A DNA stretch of 64,000 bases from Clostridia bacterium (GTDB taxonomy: Bacteria > Bacillota > DSM-521 > Neomoorellales > Neomoorellaceae): positions 1 to 64,000 of the forward strand of contig JASUSV010000002.1 in assembly GCA_030445865.1 (NCBI GenBank). Direction: 5' to 3'. The notes below the pieces were generated by a model that saw only the letters and a list, made by a program, of their open reading frames with translations, made no database searches and had not been told where the DNA came from. A program made the translations under genes and the position numbers. Each line of letters begins with the position of its first letter. The first letter of the stretch is position 1. Of this stretch, positions 8,439 through 16,299 are shown piece after piece.

Positions 8439-9810
8439 AATACAAGAATTATACCGGCTGGCAGGAGAGTTGGGCGACGGTCGGAAAGAAGAACTGCAGG
8501 AGCGAATTGTAAAGGCCATCTACCGGCAGGCCGAAGCCATAAGTGGTCGGGTCGTAAGCCGGCACCCCGGTTGGGCCTGCGACTGGGATCGCCGCATCGA
8601 TGATGTAGTTACTTCCAGGCTGACAGGCTTCCCCTTAATGCTTTTGTTATTAGGGGTCGTTTTTTGGGTGACTATTGTGGGGGCGAATTATCCTTCGGAA
8701 ATTCTTGCGGCTTTGCTCTTTGGCCTGGAAGATCCCTTGTCTTTCCTGTTCGATTATACAGGTGCCCCCCAGTGGCTTTGCGGAATGGCCGTCCAGGGCG
8801 TGTATCGCACCGTTGCCTGGGTGGTTTCGGTAATGCTCCCACCCATGGCCATCTTTTTCCCCTGCTTTACCCTACTGGAGGATTTGGGCTATTTACCCAG
8901 GGCAGCTTTTAATCTCGACGGTTTATTTAAACGCGCAGGTACTCAGGGCAAGCAGGGGCTGACTATGTGCATGGGCTTTGGCTGCAACGCCGCCGGCGTT
9001 ACGGCCTGCCGCATTATTGATTCCCCCAGGGAACGGCTGATAGCGATTTTGACCAATAATTTCGTTCCCTGCAACGGCCGTTTTCCAACTTTGATAGCCC
9101 TGGCGACCCTTTTTTTTGCCGGCTCACTTTCAACCTCATTGTCTTTTATGGCCACGGCTGTAGTAACTACTCTGGTGCTGTTGGGCGTAACCGTTACCCT
9201 ATTAGTTTCCTATCTTCTATCAAAAACGCTTTTACGGGGGCTACCTTCATCTTTTGTCCTGGAGCTGCCACCCTACCGCATGCCTCAGGTAGGCCGGGTA
9301 ATCGTGCGCTCGATTTTTGATCGCACCATTTTCGTTTTAGGCAGGGCCGTTACCATAGCTGCTCCTGCGGGGGCCGTCATCTGGCTTCTGGCCAACAACA
9401 GTATCGGCGGCCAAAATATACTTAAGGGAATGGCTAATTTTTTGGATCTCCCGGCCAGATTCCTGGGTTTAGACGGCTACATCTTAACGGCTTTTATCCT
9501 GGGCCTCCCGGCCAACGAGATCGTCTTGCCCATCTTGCTCATGGGTTATCTCGCCCAGGGTACCCTGGTAGAACCAGCTAACTTCCAGGACCTGGGCAAC
9601 CTTTTGGTGGCCTACGGCTGGACTCCGGTTACCGCCTTCTGTTTTATGCTTTTTTCCTTGCTCCATTACCCTTGCGGAACGACCATCTGGACGATTTACA
9701 AGGAAACTAAAAGCTTTAAGTGGACCATAGCGGGGGTGCTTATACCCCTGGCAGTAGCTGTAATCGTTTGCGGCCTGGTTAATTTCGTAGGCAGGTTGAT
9801 ATTGAATTAG
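8431..9810 (+). CDS. feoB: FeoB membrane domain protein (separate polypeptide)
   Basis: Integral membrane half of the iron transporter, 459 aa, with about eight to ten hydrophobic segments. The start ATG at 8431 has AGGG nine bases upstream and overlaps the GTPase gene. Residues 1-45 continue the GDI helices. The gate motifs are variant: MGFGCNAAG in place of the common GLGCNVPA, and VPCNGRFPTL in place of SCSARLPVY, keeping both cysteines. A strong terminator follows at 9851. The protein should pair with the GTPase product to form a functional FeoB. Confidence 0.88.
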   Translation: MTKIQELYRLAGELGDGRKEELQERIVKAIYRQAEAISGRVVSRHPGWACDWDRRIDDVVTSRLTGFPLMLLLLGVVFWVTIVGANYPSEILAALLFGLEDPLSFLFDYTGAPQWLCGMAVQGVYRTVAWVVSVMLPPMAIFFPCFTLLEDLGYLPRAAFNLDGLFKRAGTQGKQGLTMCMGFGCNAAGVTACRIIDSPRERLIAILTNNFVPCNGRFPTLIALATLFFAGSLSTSLSFMATAVVTTLVLLGVTVTLLVSYLLSKTLLRGLPSSFVLELPPYRMPQVGRVIVRSIFDRTIFVLGRAVTIAAPAGAVIWLLANNSIGGQNILKGMANFLDLPARFLGLDGYILTAFILGLPANEIVLPILLMGYLAQGTLVEPANFQDLGNLLVAYGWTPVTAFCFMLFSLLHYPCGTTIWTIYKETKSFKWTIAGVLIPLAVAVIVCGLVNFVGRLILN

Positions 9811-9850
9811 AAAATGACCCGGACATCCAGAAAGAAGAGGTATCAACACC

Positions 9851-9880
9851 GGTGCGGTATTCTTTTCCGCGCCTTTTTTT
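9851..9880 (+). terminator. Intrinsic terminator after feoAB
   Basis: A 7-bp stem GGTGCGG/CCGCGCC (9851-9857 / 9867-9873, one G-T pair) is followed directly by seven T residues. It ends the feo transcription unit just before the rsmD promoter. Confidence 0.85.
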
Positions 9881-9888
9881 GTTATAAT
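9880..9888 (+). promoter_or_regulatory. Extended -10 promoter for rsmD
   Basis: TGTTATAAT is an extended -10 element 24 bp before the rsmD start codon. No good -35 hexamer is visible at the usual distance because that position is taken by the feo terminator, which fits an extended -10 promoter. Confidence 0.6.
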
Positions 9889-9911
9889 ACCCACGGGAGT
9901 TTTGACCAAAA

Positions 9912-10469
9912 ATGTTACGGATTATCGCCGGCGAAGCCAAAGGGCGCGTCTTAAGTGCCCCCCGGGGCCGCAGTACCCGCCCGACGACCGCCCGGGTGCG
10001 GGAGGCCCTTTTTAATATTTTAGGCCCGCGAGTTATCGAGGCCGATTTTCTCGATGTCTTTGCGGGCAGCGGGGCCGTGGGCCTGGAAGCTTTAAGCCGC
10101 GGCGCCCGGCGGGCCGTTTTTATTGAAAACGATAAGCAGGCCTTGCGCTGCCTTCAGGCCAACTTGCAAAATACAGGCCTAGGGGACAGGGCCGAGATCT
10201 GGCGCTCGGAAGTTATGTCGGCCTTGGCCGCCCTAATCGGGCGCGGCGAGAGCTTTGATTTAATTTATGTTGATCCTCCTTATGGAAAAAATTTAGTAAG
10301 CTTTGTTTTGCCAAAGTTAAAATTGTTATCCAAGCCCGGGGGGTTAGTTATAGTCGAGGTGGCAGCCAAGGGGGAGTTTTTGCCGGAAACCGGGGGATGG
10401 AACCAGATTAAACGTTACGTTTATGGAAGTACGGCCCTGTATTTTTTAACCAGACCGGAAGGGAGATAG
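9912..10469 (+). CDS. rsmD: 16S rRNA (guanine966-N2)-methyltransferase RsmD
   Basis: SAM-dependent methyltransferase that modifies G966 of 16S rRNA during 30S assembly, 185 aa. The SAM site is DVFAGSGAVGLEALSRGA near residues 49-66 and the catalytic motif DPPYGKN near 120. The N-terminal RIIAGEAKGR and STRPTTARVREALFN patterns are typical of the family. In many Firmicutes it precedes coaD; here the next gene is a coiled-coil protein instead. Confidence 0.95.
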   Translation: MLRIIAGEAKGRVLSAPRGRSTRPTTARVREALFNILGPRVIEADFLDVFAGSGAVGLEALSRGARRAVFIENDKQALRCLQANLQNTGLGDRAEIWRSEVMSALAALIGRGESFDLIYVDPPYGKNLVSFVLPKLKLLSKPGGLVIVEVAAKGEFLPETGGWNQIKRYVYGSTALYFLTRPEGR

Positions 10470-10474
10470 CAAGA

Positions 10475-10972
10475 TTGGAAATCACCAAGATCCTCGATGA
10501 AATAGAAAAAATGGTGGAAAAAGCCCCCCACGTACCGCTAACGGGAAGGGTATTTCTCGATGGCGATTTGCTTCTGGACTACCTTGACCGCTTGCGCGCC
10601 TGCTTGCCGGAAGATATCCGGGAAGCCCGATGGCTTACCAGCGAAAAAGAACGGATTATTGAAGAAGCCAGGCAGCAGGCCCAGCGCATAATCTCCGAGG
10701 CAGAGAAAAAGGCAGGGGAGATGGCGCAGGAGAGCGAGCTGGTGCGTAAAGCCCAGGCCCAGGCCGGCGAAATAACGGCCAGGGCCCGCCAGATGGCAGA
10801 AGAATTGCGGAGCGGGGCTATAAACTATGCCGCTGAAGTTCTGCAGCGCTTAGCGGATAATCTGGAAAAGGCCCTGTTGCAGGTCAGGAACGGGCTGGAA
10901 GAGTTGCGGGCCAGCAAGCCCGGTTCCGCAGCCGTAACTAAGGAGGATGCGGCCCGTTCCAAAGAGCGTTAG
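10475..10972 (+). CDS. Coiled-coil protein of unknown function
   Basis: A soluble 165-aa protein starting at TTG behind GGGAG. Residues 1-45 resemble a short folded segment; residues about 48-150 are a long Ala/Glu/Gln/Arg-rich coiled coil, similar in texture to ATP synthase b-type subunits or DivIVA tails but without a membrane anchor or the DivIVA N-terminal motif. It lies 5 bp behind rsmD and converges on ylbJ. A scaffold or cell-division role is possible but nothing in the sequence proves it. Confidence 0.75.
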   Translation: MEITKILDEIEKMVEKAPHVPLTGRVFLDGDLLLDYLDRLRACLPEDIREARWLTSEKERIIEEARQQAQRIISEAEKKAGEMAQESELVRKAQAQAGEITARARQMAEELRSGAINYAAEVLQRLADNLEKALLQVRNGLEELRASKPGSAAVTKEDAARSKER

Positions 10973-10973
10973 T

Positions 10974-12185
10974 TTACCGCCTGGCGAGGCCATAGGCCGC
11001 CATCCCTACGGCGGCCAGCAGGAAGAGGAACAAAAGTATACCCAGGGAGAAGCCGGTATAATGCATCCAAAGTGCCGGCCAGGGCCCGCAGGGCGGAGGG
11101 TAGAAGGGGCGCAAGGCGAAATGCATAACCGGCTGAGCGGGCCCCAGGAACAGGTAAACCAGTTGGCTGGCTAGGAGGCCGTGGAGCAGGCGGGCGACCA
11201 GGAAAGGAAAAAGCCTCAGGTCGGTATTGCTGATTACGGCGGCCACCTGGGCATGAATGGAAAGGCCGGCCCAGCCGAGGATCAAGCTGATGGCGGCCAG
11301 TTTTTCTGGTAAAGGAGAAAGGGCTTCGCTGGCGAATTTGGTCCCCATAGTCATTTCCAAAAAACCAGCAGCGATGGCCCTGCAGGTCTCAGAATCAAAA
11401 CCCCAGGGGGCAAGTATAATCCCGAGTAGCTTAACAATCACCTTTAGAAACCCTATAGCGTCCGCCAGTTGGATGATTACTGCAAAAAGAATTATAAAGC
11501 CGCCGATGGTTATCAACGTCTGGAAAGACCGGCTTACGGCATCCCCCAGAAGTTTACCTAAAGCCCGGTTATCGCTTTGCTGGGCCTGCAGCAGCGCCTG
11601 CCAGGCGCGGTAGATAATATTCCCTGGCGGCGGGTTGGAGGTAAAAGCAAATTCCTGCCTTCGCCCGTAAAAGCGAAAGCAGATCCCGAGCAGGAAGTTG
11701 GCGCTATAGTGGGCCAGGGCGATAGTCGGGCCCAGGAGAGGGTTGTCTAACATGCCGACGGCTACGGCTCCAAGCATAAATAACGGGCTGGCGTTATTGG
11801 TAAAGCAGAGCAACCTCTCCCCTTCTATCCGGCTCAATAAACCTTGCTGGCGCAATTCCGCCGTTAGCATGGCGCTGATTGGGGCTCCGGAAGTATACCC
11901 CATGGCCATAATAAAGGCCCCGCTGCCCGGCACGTTAAAAAGGGGGCGCATAACAGGTTCCAGCAGTACTCCCAGAAAGTGGACAATACCCAGGCCCATA
12001 AAAATTTGAGAGACGATGAAAAAAGGAAGCAGGGCGGGCAGAACTACTTCCCACCAGGTCTTTAAACCCCGCAAAGCCCCTTGAAATACCTCTCTGGGAA
12101 ATAAAACGATAGCTGCGGCCAGAATTACCGCCAGGAAAACGGTAAAAGCGGAAAGAAACGGAGTTGCCGGGCGGGGGCGAAGCAA
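10974..12185 (-). CDS. ylbJ: Sporulation integral membrane protein YlbJ
   Basis: Polytopic membrane protein of 403 aa with about eight hydrophobic helices and the nucleoside-transporter-gate-like motifs typical of YlbJ/SpoVV, such as LPALLPFFIVSQIFMGLG and GYTSGAPISAMLTAEL. In spore formers this family (SpoVV in Bacillus) exports dipicolinic acid from the mother cell into the intermembrane space. Start is TTG at 12185 behind GTGAGG. It is convergent with the coiled-coil gene (1 bp apart) and divergent from ackA. Confidence 0.92.
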   Translation of the reverse strand: MLRPRPATPFLSAFTVFLAVILAAAIVLFPREVFQGALRGLKTWWEVVLPALLPFFIVSQIFMGLGIVHFLGVLLEPVMRPLFNVPGSGAFIMAMGYTSGAPISAMLTAELRQQGLLSRIEGERLLCFTNNASPLFMLGAVAVGMLDNPLLGPTIALAHYSANFLLGICFRFYGRRQEFAFTSNPPPGNIIYRAWQALLQAQQSDNRALGKLLGDAVSRSFQTLITIGGFIILFAVIIQLADAIGFLKVIVKLLGIILAPWGFDSETCRAIAAGFLEMTMGTKFASEALSPLPEKLAAISLILGWAGLSIHAQVAAVISNTDLRLFPFLVARLLHGLLASQLVYLFLGPAQPVMHFALRPFYPPPCGPWPALWMHYTGFSLGILLFLFLLAAVGMAAYGLARR

Positions 12186-12320
12186 GGTTCAAGCCTCACT
12201 TCCTTGATCGAACCCGTAAATCTTCGGTACGTTAGCAGTATACTCCCGAGTCTTCTAGTTTAGAAGTAAAGGAGATAAATTATAAATTCATGTACAATAA
12301 ATCACAAGGAGGAACTTTTT

Positions 12321-13532
12321 ATGAAAATCTTAGTTTTAAACTGTGGCAGCTCCTCGGTTAAATATCAACTTTTTGACATGGAAGAAGAGAAAGTCCTGGC
12401 CAGGGGGCTGGTGGAAAGGATAGGATTGGCGCGAGGAGTTTTAACCCACCGTCCTGCAGGTAAAGAAAAGATGGTGCAGGAGAGCGAAATACCCGATCAC
12501 CAGAAGGCTATTCGTCTGGTTTTAGATGCCCTTATACACCCCGAGTTCGGCGTTTTAAAAAAGTTCCAGGAGATCGATGGCATCGGCCATCGGGCCGTCC
12601 ACGGCGGCACCCTCTCCTCCTCCCTGTTGGTAGACGAAAAGACAAAAGAAGTTATTAAAGAACTTGAAGTTCTGGCTCCCCTGCACAACGGCCCCTCCTT
12701 GCGGGGTATTGAGGCCTGCGAAAAAATTTTACCCGGCATACCCCAGGTAGCTGTTTTTGACACCGCTTTTCATCAGTCCATGCCGGATTACGCCTATACT
12801 TACAGCCTGCCCTATGAAATCTGCCAGAAACATAAGATCAGGCGCTACGGCTTTCACGGCACCTCGCATAAATATGTAGCTCAGCGGGCAGCCGCTTTAA
12901 TGAAGAGGCCCTTGGAGGAACTCAAGATAATTACCTGCCATCTAGGCAATGGTTCCAGTATTACGGCGGTTAAAGAAGGTAAATCCATAGACACCAGCAT
13001 GGGTTTTACTCCCCTGGCAGGTTTAACTATGGGTACCCGTTGCGGCGACATCGACCCGGCCATCGTTACTTTTCTAATGATGAAAGAAGATTACTCGCCT
13101 GCGGAAGTGGACGAGCTGCTCAACCGCAAGTCCGGGGTGCTGGGGGTTTCCGGTCTGAGCAGCGATTTTCGCGACCTGGAAAAGGCCATAGACGAAGGTA
13201 ACGACCGCGCCCGGCTGGCGTGGGATGTATTTGTATATACGGTCAAGAAATTTATCGGCGCCTATGCAGCCGCTCTTAACGGCTTGGATGCGCTGGTATT
13301 TACGGCCGGTTTGGGAGAAAATTCGCCGCGCGTGCGGGCGGACATTTGCCGGGATATGGACTACCTGGGGCTGAGAATCGATCCCGCGAAAAATGAAGTT
13401 CACGGCCAGGAGAAGGAAATATCCTCCCCAGATTCTTCCGTGCACGTTTTTGTTATCCCCACCAATGAAGAATTGATGATAGCCAGGGATACCCGGGCTA
13501 TCGTTGACAGTTTAAGGTTGCATTCGGTATAA
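12321..13532 (+). CDS. ackA: Acetate kinase
   Basis: Catalyses acetyl phosphate + ADP to acetate + ATP, the substrate-level ATP step of acetogenesis, 403 aa. Seen are the N-terminal NCGSSSVK phosphate loop, GHRAVHGG, the HLGNGSSI adenosine loop and RYGFHGTSHKYV. AAGGAGG precedes the ATG. The 135-bp upstream gap holds TACAAT (12293) as a possible -10 and a small inverted repeat CTTCTAGTTTAGAAG. No pta gene is adjacent; yceD and rpmF follow in the same direction. Confidence 0.97.
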   Translation: MKILVLNCGSSSVKYQLFDMEEEKVLARGLVERIGLARGVLTHRPAGKEKMVQESEIPDHQKAIRLVLDALIHPEFGVLKKFQEIDGIGHRAVHGGTLSSSLLVDEKTKEVIKELEVLAPLHNGPSLRGIEACEKILPGIPQVAVFDTAFHQSMPDYAYTYSLPYEICQKHKIRRYGFHGTSHKYVAQRAAALMKRPLEELKIITCHLGNGSSITAVKEGKSIDTSMGFTPLAGLTMGTRCGDIDPAIVTFLMMKEDYSPAEVDELLNRKSGVLGVSGLSSDFRDLEKAIDEGNDRARLAWDVFVYTVKKFIGAYAAALNGLDALVFTAGLGENSPRVRADICRDMDYLGLRIDPAKNEVHGQEKEISSPDSSVHVFVIPTNEELMIARDTRAIVDSLRLHSV

Positions 13533-13549
13533 TCAACAGGGTGAATGTG

Positions 13550-14068
13550 GTGAAAATTGGCGTTGCTGAACTTAAGAAAGCTCCAGGAAGCCAAGTGGAA
13601 TATAAATGGGAAGAAAAATGGCCACCGCTTTCCTTTGAAGGCCAGGAGATACCGTTTGCTGGCCCCGTGATCGTCAAGGTGGTAGTAACCAATACCGGCA
13701 ATACTTTTTTAGTTAACGGGAAAGTGAATGCGGACCTCAACTTGTATTGCAGTCGTTGCCTGGAAAGTTTTATCTACCACTTGGAGCTACCGTTTGAAGA
13801 GCAATACTGCAGTGCCGACTTCTGGCAGGCCCTGCCCGAGGATCTGGAGCTTAAAGACGAAATTCGGGTATTTACGGGCGATACTATAGATCTTTCCCCT
13901 GCCGTTAGAGAAGCCTTGCTTTTAGCCCTACCTATGAAGCCCCTTTGCCGCGAGAGCTGCCAGGGGCTTTGTCCGGGGTGCGGTAAAGATCTTAACCGGG
14001 GTAACTGCGAATGCCACCGCGAAGATGGCGATCCGCGTTTGGCCGCCCTAGCAAAGTTGCTAAGCTGA
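13550..14068 (+). CDS. yceD: YceD/DUF177 family protein
   Basis: A roughly 172-aa protein of the DUF177 family, whose gene is commonly paired with rpmF; the bacterial homologue is linked to 23S rRNA accumulation. The family cysteines are present: CSRCLESF near residue 66 and CQGLCPGCG with CECH near the C-terminus, probably a zinc site. GTG codons at 13541, 13547 and 13550 are in frame; 13550 was chosen for spacing from AGGGTG. The stop codon lies within the 8-bp direct repeat that flanks the inserted 255-bp element. Confidence 0.9.
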   Translation: MKIGVAELKKAPGSQVEYKWEEKWPPLSFEGQEIPFAGPVIVKVVVTNTGNTFLVNGKVNADLNLYCSRCLESFIYHLELPFEEQYCSADFWQALPEDLELKDEIRVFTGDTIDLSPAVREALLLALPMKPLCRESCQGLCPGCGKDLNRGNCECHREDGDPRLAALAKLLS

Positions 14069-14332
14069 GGGTGCTTCCGAAAGAAGTATGAAAATGCCGG
14101 GGATGCTGGCGTAAGGCGACTTTGGGCGAGCCTTGTGAGCCGTTGGCGAGGCCGAGCCCGGAGGCGGGGCCGAGGGCATGGAGGCCCGAGGCCGGCCACT
14201 TAAGTCTGCGATGCCGAATTGGCCGGGAACCCCGCCGAAGGGCGAGGGGGAGCCTACGGATCGCTGGCGAGCCCATCTGGAGCCGTCGCCAGCGCCCCGG
14301 CACGGGGAATGTTTCGGAAGCATCAAGCTGAG
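14062..14332 (+). mobile_element. 255-bp structured element, copy 2, with 8-bp target duplication
   Basis: The element itself is 14070-14324. It begins GGTGCTTCCGAAA and ends TTTCGGAAGCATC, 13-bp terminal inverted repeats with one mismatch. An identical 8-mer AAGCTGAG flanks both sides (14062-14069 and 14325-14332). Deleting the element and one 8-mer joins the yceD stop codon to the rpmF ribosome site in a normal 20-bp operon gap. The inside pairs heavily: TGCCGGGG with CCCCGGCA, GCTGGCG with CGCCAGC, GGCC-CCC with GGG-GCC and CGCC-GAAG-GGCG. No transposase is encoded, so it looks like a MITE-type element or mobile structured RNA. Confidence 0.85.
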
Positions 14333-14349
14333 AAGAGGAGGTGGCAAAA

Positions 14350-14538
14350 ATGGGAGTACCGAAACGCAGAGTTTCTAAAGCCAGGAAAAATAAGCGCCGC
14401 TCCATTTGGGCTAAACTCGACGCCCCTTCTTTAGTGGAATGCCCGCACTGCCATGAATTGAAACTGGCCCACCGGGTTTGCGGCCATTGTGGTTACTATA
14501 AGGGAAGAGAAGCCGTGAAGGTAGCAGCGGAAGAGTAG
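14350..14538 (+). CDS. rpmF: Ribosomal protein bL32
   Basis: Large-subunit ribosomal protein, 62 aa. It has the family start [16 protein letters not shown] and a zinc-ribbon of CPHC (about residues 30-33) and CGHC (about 43-46). The ATG at 14350 follows GAGGAGGTGG; a GTG at 14341 lies inside this ribosome site and is not used. The mobile 255-bp element now separates it from yceD, so its transcription must pass through the element or start within it. A strong terminator follows. Confidence 0.96.
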   Translation: MGVPKRRVSKARKNKRRSIWAKLDAPSLVECPHCHELKLAHRVCGHCGYYKGREAVKVAAEE

Positions 14539-14556
14539 TTTGGCCGTTCAACGGTT

Positions 14557-14613
14557 AGCTTTCAGCGATCAGCAGCCAACTACGGTCGAGGCTGGTAGCT
14601 GAAAGCTTTTTTA
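14557..14613 (+). terminator. Intrinsic terminator after rpmF
   Basis: A 10-bp perfect stem AGCTTTCAGC/GCTGAAAGCT (14557-14566 / 14598-14607) with an inner CAGCC/GGCTG helix is followed by TTTTTTA. It separates yceD-rpmF from the fatty acid operon. Confidence 0.9.
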
Positions 14614-14619
14614 TTCCAC

Positions 14620-14676
14620 TTGCATAAAACTGGCTGTATAGTTATACTATGGTTATAGCCTGGTAATATTAACAGG
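14620..14676 (+). promoter_or_regulatory. fapR operon promoter and candidate FapR operator
   Basis: TTGCAT (14620-14625), a 17-bp spacer and TATACT (14643-14648) form a good sigma-A promoter. Just downstream, over the expected start site, lies a near-perfect palindrome, CCTGGTAATATTAACAGG (14659-14676, 16 of 18 positions symmetrical). Because the first gene is fapR and FapR is known to repress its own lipid operon, this palindrome is the best candidate operator, though it is not a close match to the Bacillus site. Confidence 0.65.
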
Positions 14677-14696
14677 TAATATGAGGGGGTGCGCCG

Positions 14697-15278
14697 GTGT
14701 ATAAAAGAAATAAAAGGCAAGAACGCCATAAGGCGCTGGCGCGTTATTTACAAAATGACCCCTTTGCGACTGATGAGGAGCTGGCAGAACATTTTCATGT
14801 CAGCATTCCCACCATCCGCCTTGACCGCCTGGCTTTAGGCATTCCGGAAGTCCGCGAAAGAGTTCGGGCTATGGCCCGAGAAGCTCAGAGCCGCATGCGC
14901 GGACTCACGGCGGAGGAACTGGTAGGCGAACTGGTAGAGCTCCAGCCGGGGCAGATGGGCATTTCTATCTTAGAAATTAAGCCGGAAATGATCATTCAAC
15001 CGGCAGGAGTAGCCAAAGGTTATTACCTCTTTGCCCAGGCCAATTCCCTGGCCCTAGCTACGATAGGAGCCGAAATGGTAGTTACGGGCAGCGCGAGGGT
15101 ACGTTACCGCAGGCCGGTTTATCTTCACGAACATGTTGTGGCCCGTGCGCTGGTAAAAGTGAAGAGAGGGGTTACCTACTTGGTATCGGTTCATTCCAAG
15201 GTTCAGGGCGAGATCGTCTTTAAGGGCCAGTTTATCGTTATAGCCCCGCAGATAGCCACCGGCCAGGAGGCGAACTAG
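14697..15278 (+). CDS. fapR: Fatty acid and phospholipid regulator FapR
   Basis: Repressor of lipid synthesis that is released by malonyl-CoA, 193 aa. The N-terminal HTH shows DEELAEHFHVSIPTIRLDRLALGIPEVRERV (about residues 25-55) and the C-terminal hot-dog effector domain shows AKGYYLFAQANSLALA. Start is GTG behind GAGGGGG. It leads plsX-fabH-fabK-fabD-fabG-acpP-fabF, the classic FapR regulon order, and probably controls its own operon through the palindrome at 14659. Confidence 0.95.
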   Translation: MYKRNKRQERHKALARYLQNDPFATDEELAEHFHVSIPTIRLDRLALGIPEVRERVRAMAREAQSRMRGLTAEELVGELVELQPGQMGISILEIKPEMIIQPAGVAKGYYLFAQANSLALATIGAEMVVTGSARVRYRRPVYLHEHVVARALVKVKRGVTYLVSVHSKVQGEIVFKGQFIVIAPQIATGQEAN

Positions 15279-15279
15279 C

Positions 15280-16299
15280 TTGAAGATAGCCGTAGATGCT
15301 ATGGGGGGCGATTATGCACCTGGCGCCATGGTGGCGGGAGCAGTTGCGGCCGCGAGGGCCGGCCTTGCCGAGATTATTTTGGTCGGCGACGCGGTGCGTA
15401 TTGAGCAGGAACTGTGCCGCCACACTCCCTTGGGCGGGTTAGAAGTAGTCCACACCGACCAGTTTATAGAAATGCACGAACAGCCTGCTCTGGCATTGCG
15501 CAAGAAACGCGATGCCTCGATAGCCGTAGCCACGCGCCTGGTAAAAGAAGGTAGAGCAGCGGCGGTGGTTTCGGCAGGGAGCACGGGAGCCCAAATGGTC
15601 GCTGCCCTGCTTATTTTGGGCCGCAGCGGTAATATCCAGCGCCCGGCGATAGCTACCGTCATGCCCACCCTTGCAGGCCCCAAGTTGCTTTTGGACGCCG
15701 GGGCCAATGTAGACTGTCGGCCCGAACACCTGCTGGAATTTGCCCTGATGGGTAGTCTTTACGCAGAACGGGTAATGGGGATAAATAACCCCCGCGTAGG
15801 TTTATTAAACGTAGGCGCAGAGGAAAGCAAAGGCAACGAACTCACTTTAAACGCTTACCAGCTGCTGCGCTCAACCTCCCTAAATTTTATCGGCAATGTT
15901 GAAGGCAGGGATATAGCCAAAGGGGAGGCCGATGTTTTTGTTTGCGATGGCTTTGTGGGCAATTTACTTTTAAAATTCGGCGAAGGCCTGGGTCAGGCTA
16001 TTTTCACCTGGATCCAGGGCAAAATAGGTAATTCCTGGCGGGCTAAACTGGGCGCGGCCCTATTGTTGCCTGCTTTACGCCAGTTGAAGAAAGAGGTAGA
16101 CTATGCCGAATACGGCGGAGCGCCGTTGCTGGGGGTGCAGGGCATAAGTATAATCTGCCACGGGAGTTCCGACGCCAGGGCCATAAAAAACGCTATAGCT
16201 TTGGCGGTCAAGTGTGCGGAGGGAAAGCTGGTAGAACGGTTGGGTTACTTAAATACGGATTTTATTTATAACGAATGTCGAGAGCGGGGATATAGTTGA
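15280..16299 (+). CDS. plsX: Phosphate acyltransferase PlsX
   Basis: Converts acyl-ACP to acyl-phosphate, the donor for the first acylation of glycerol-3-phosphate. 339 aa, normal length. It opens with the family sequence IAVDAMGGDYAPG and contains SAGSTGAQM and CDGFVGNLLLK. Start is TTG at 15280, with AGGAGG inside the end of fapR. Its stop overlaps the fabH start by 4 bp. Confidence 0.96.
   Translation: MKIAVDAMGGDYAPGAMVAGAVAAARAGLAEIILVGDAVRIEQELCRHTPLGGLEVVHTDQFIEMHEQPALALRKKRDASIAVATRLVKEGRAAAVVSAGSTGAQMVAALLILGRSGNIQRPAIATVMPTLAGPKLLLDAGANVDCRPEHLLEFALMGSLYAERVMGINNPRVGLLNVGAEESKGNELTLNAYQLLRSTSLNFIGNVEGRDIAKGEADVFVCDGFVGNLLLKFGEGLGQAIFTWIQGKIGNSWRAKLGAALLLPALRQLKKEVDYAEYGGAPLLGVQGISIICHGSSDARAIKNAIALAVKCAEGKLVERLGYLNTDFIYNECRERGYS

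Noticed and set aside
14122-14434. Several overlapping reading frames inside the 255-bp element, some sharing a GEP-RSRRQRPGTGNVS-like tail in all copies
   Set aside because: The frames differ in length and start, shift between copies because of loop indels, and have no ribosome sites. The shared peptide follows from shared DNA sequence.
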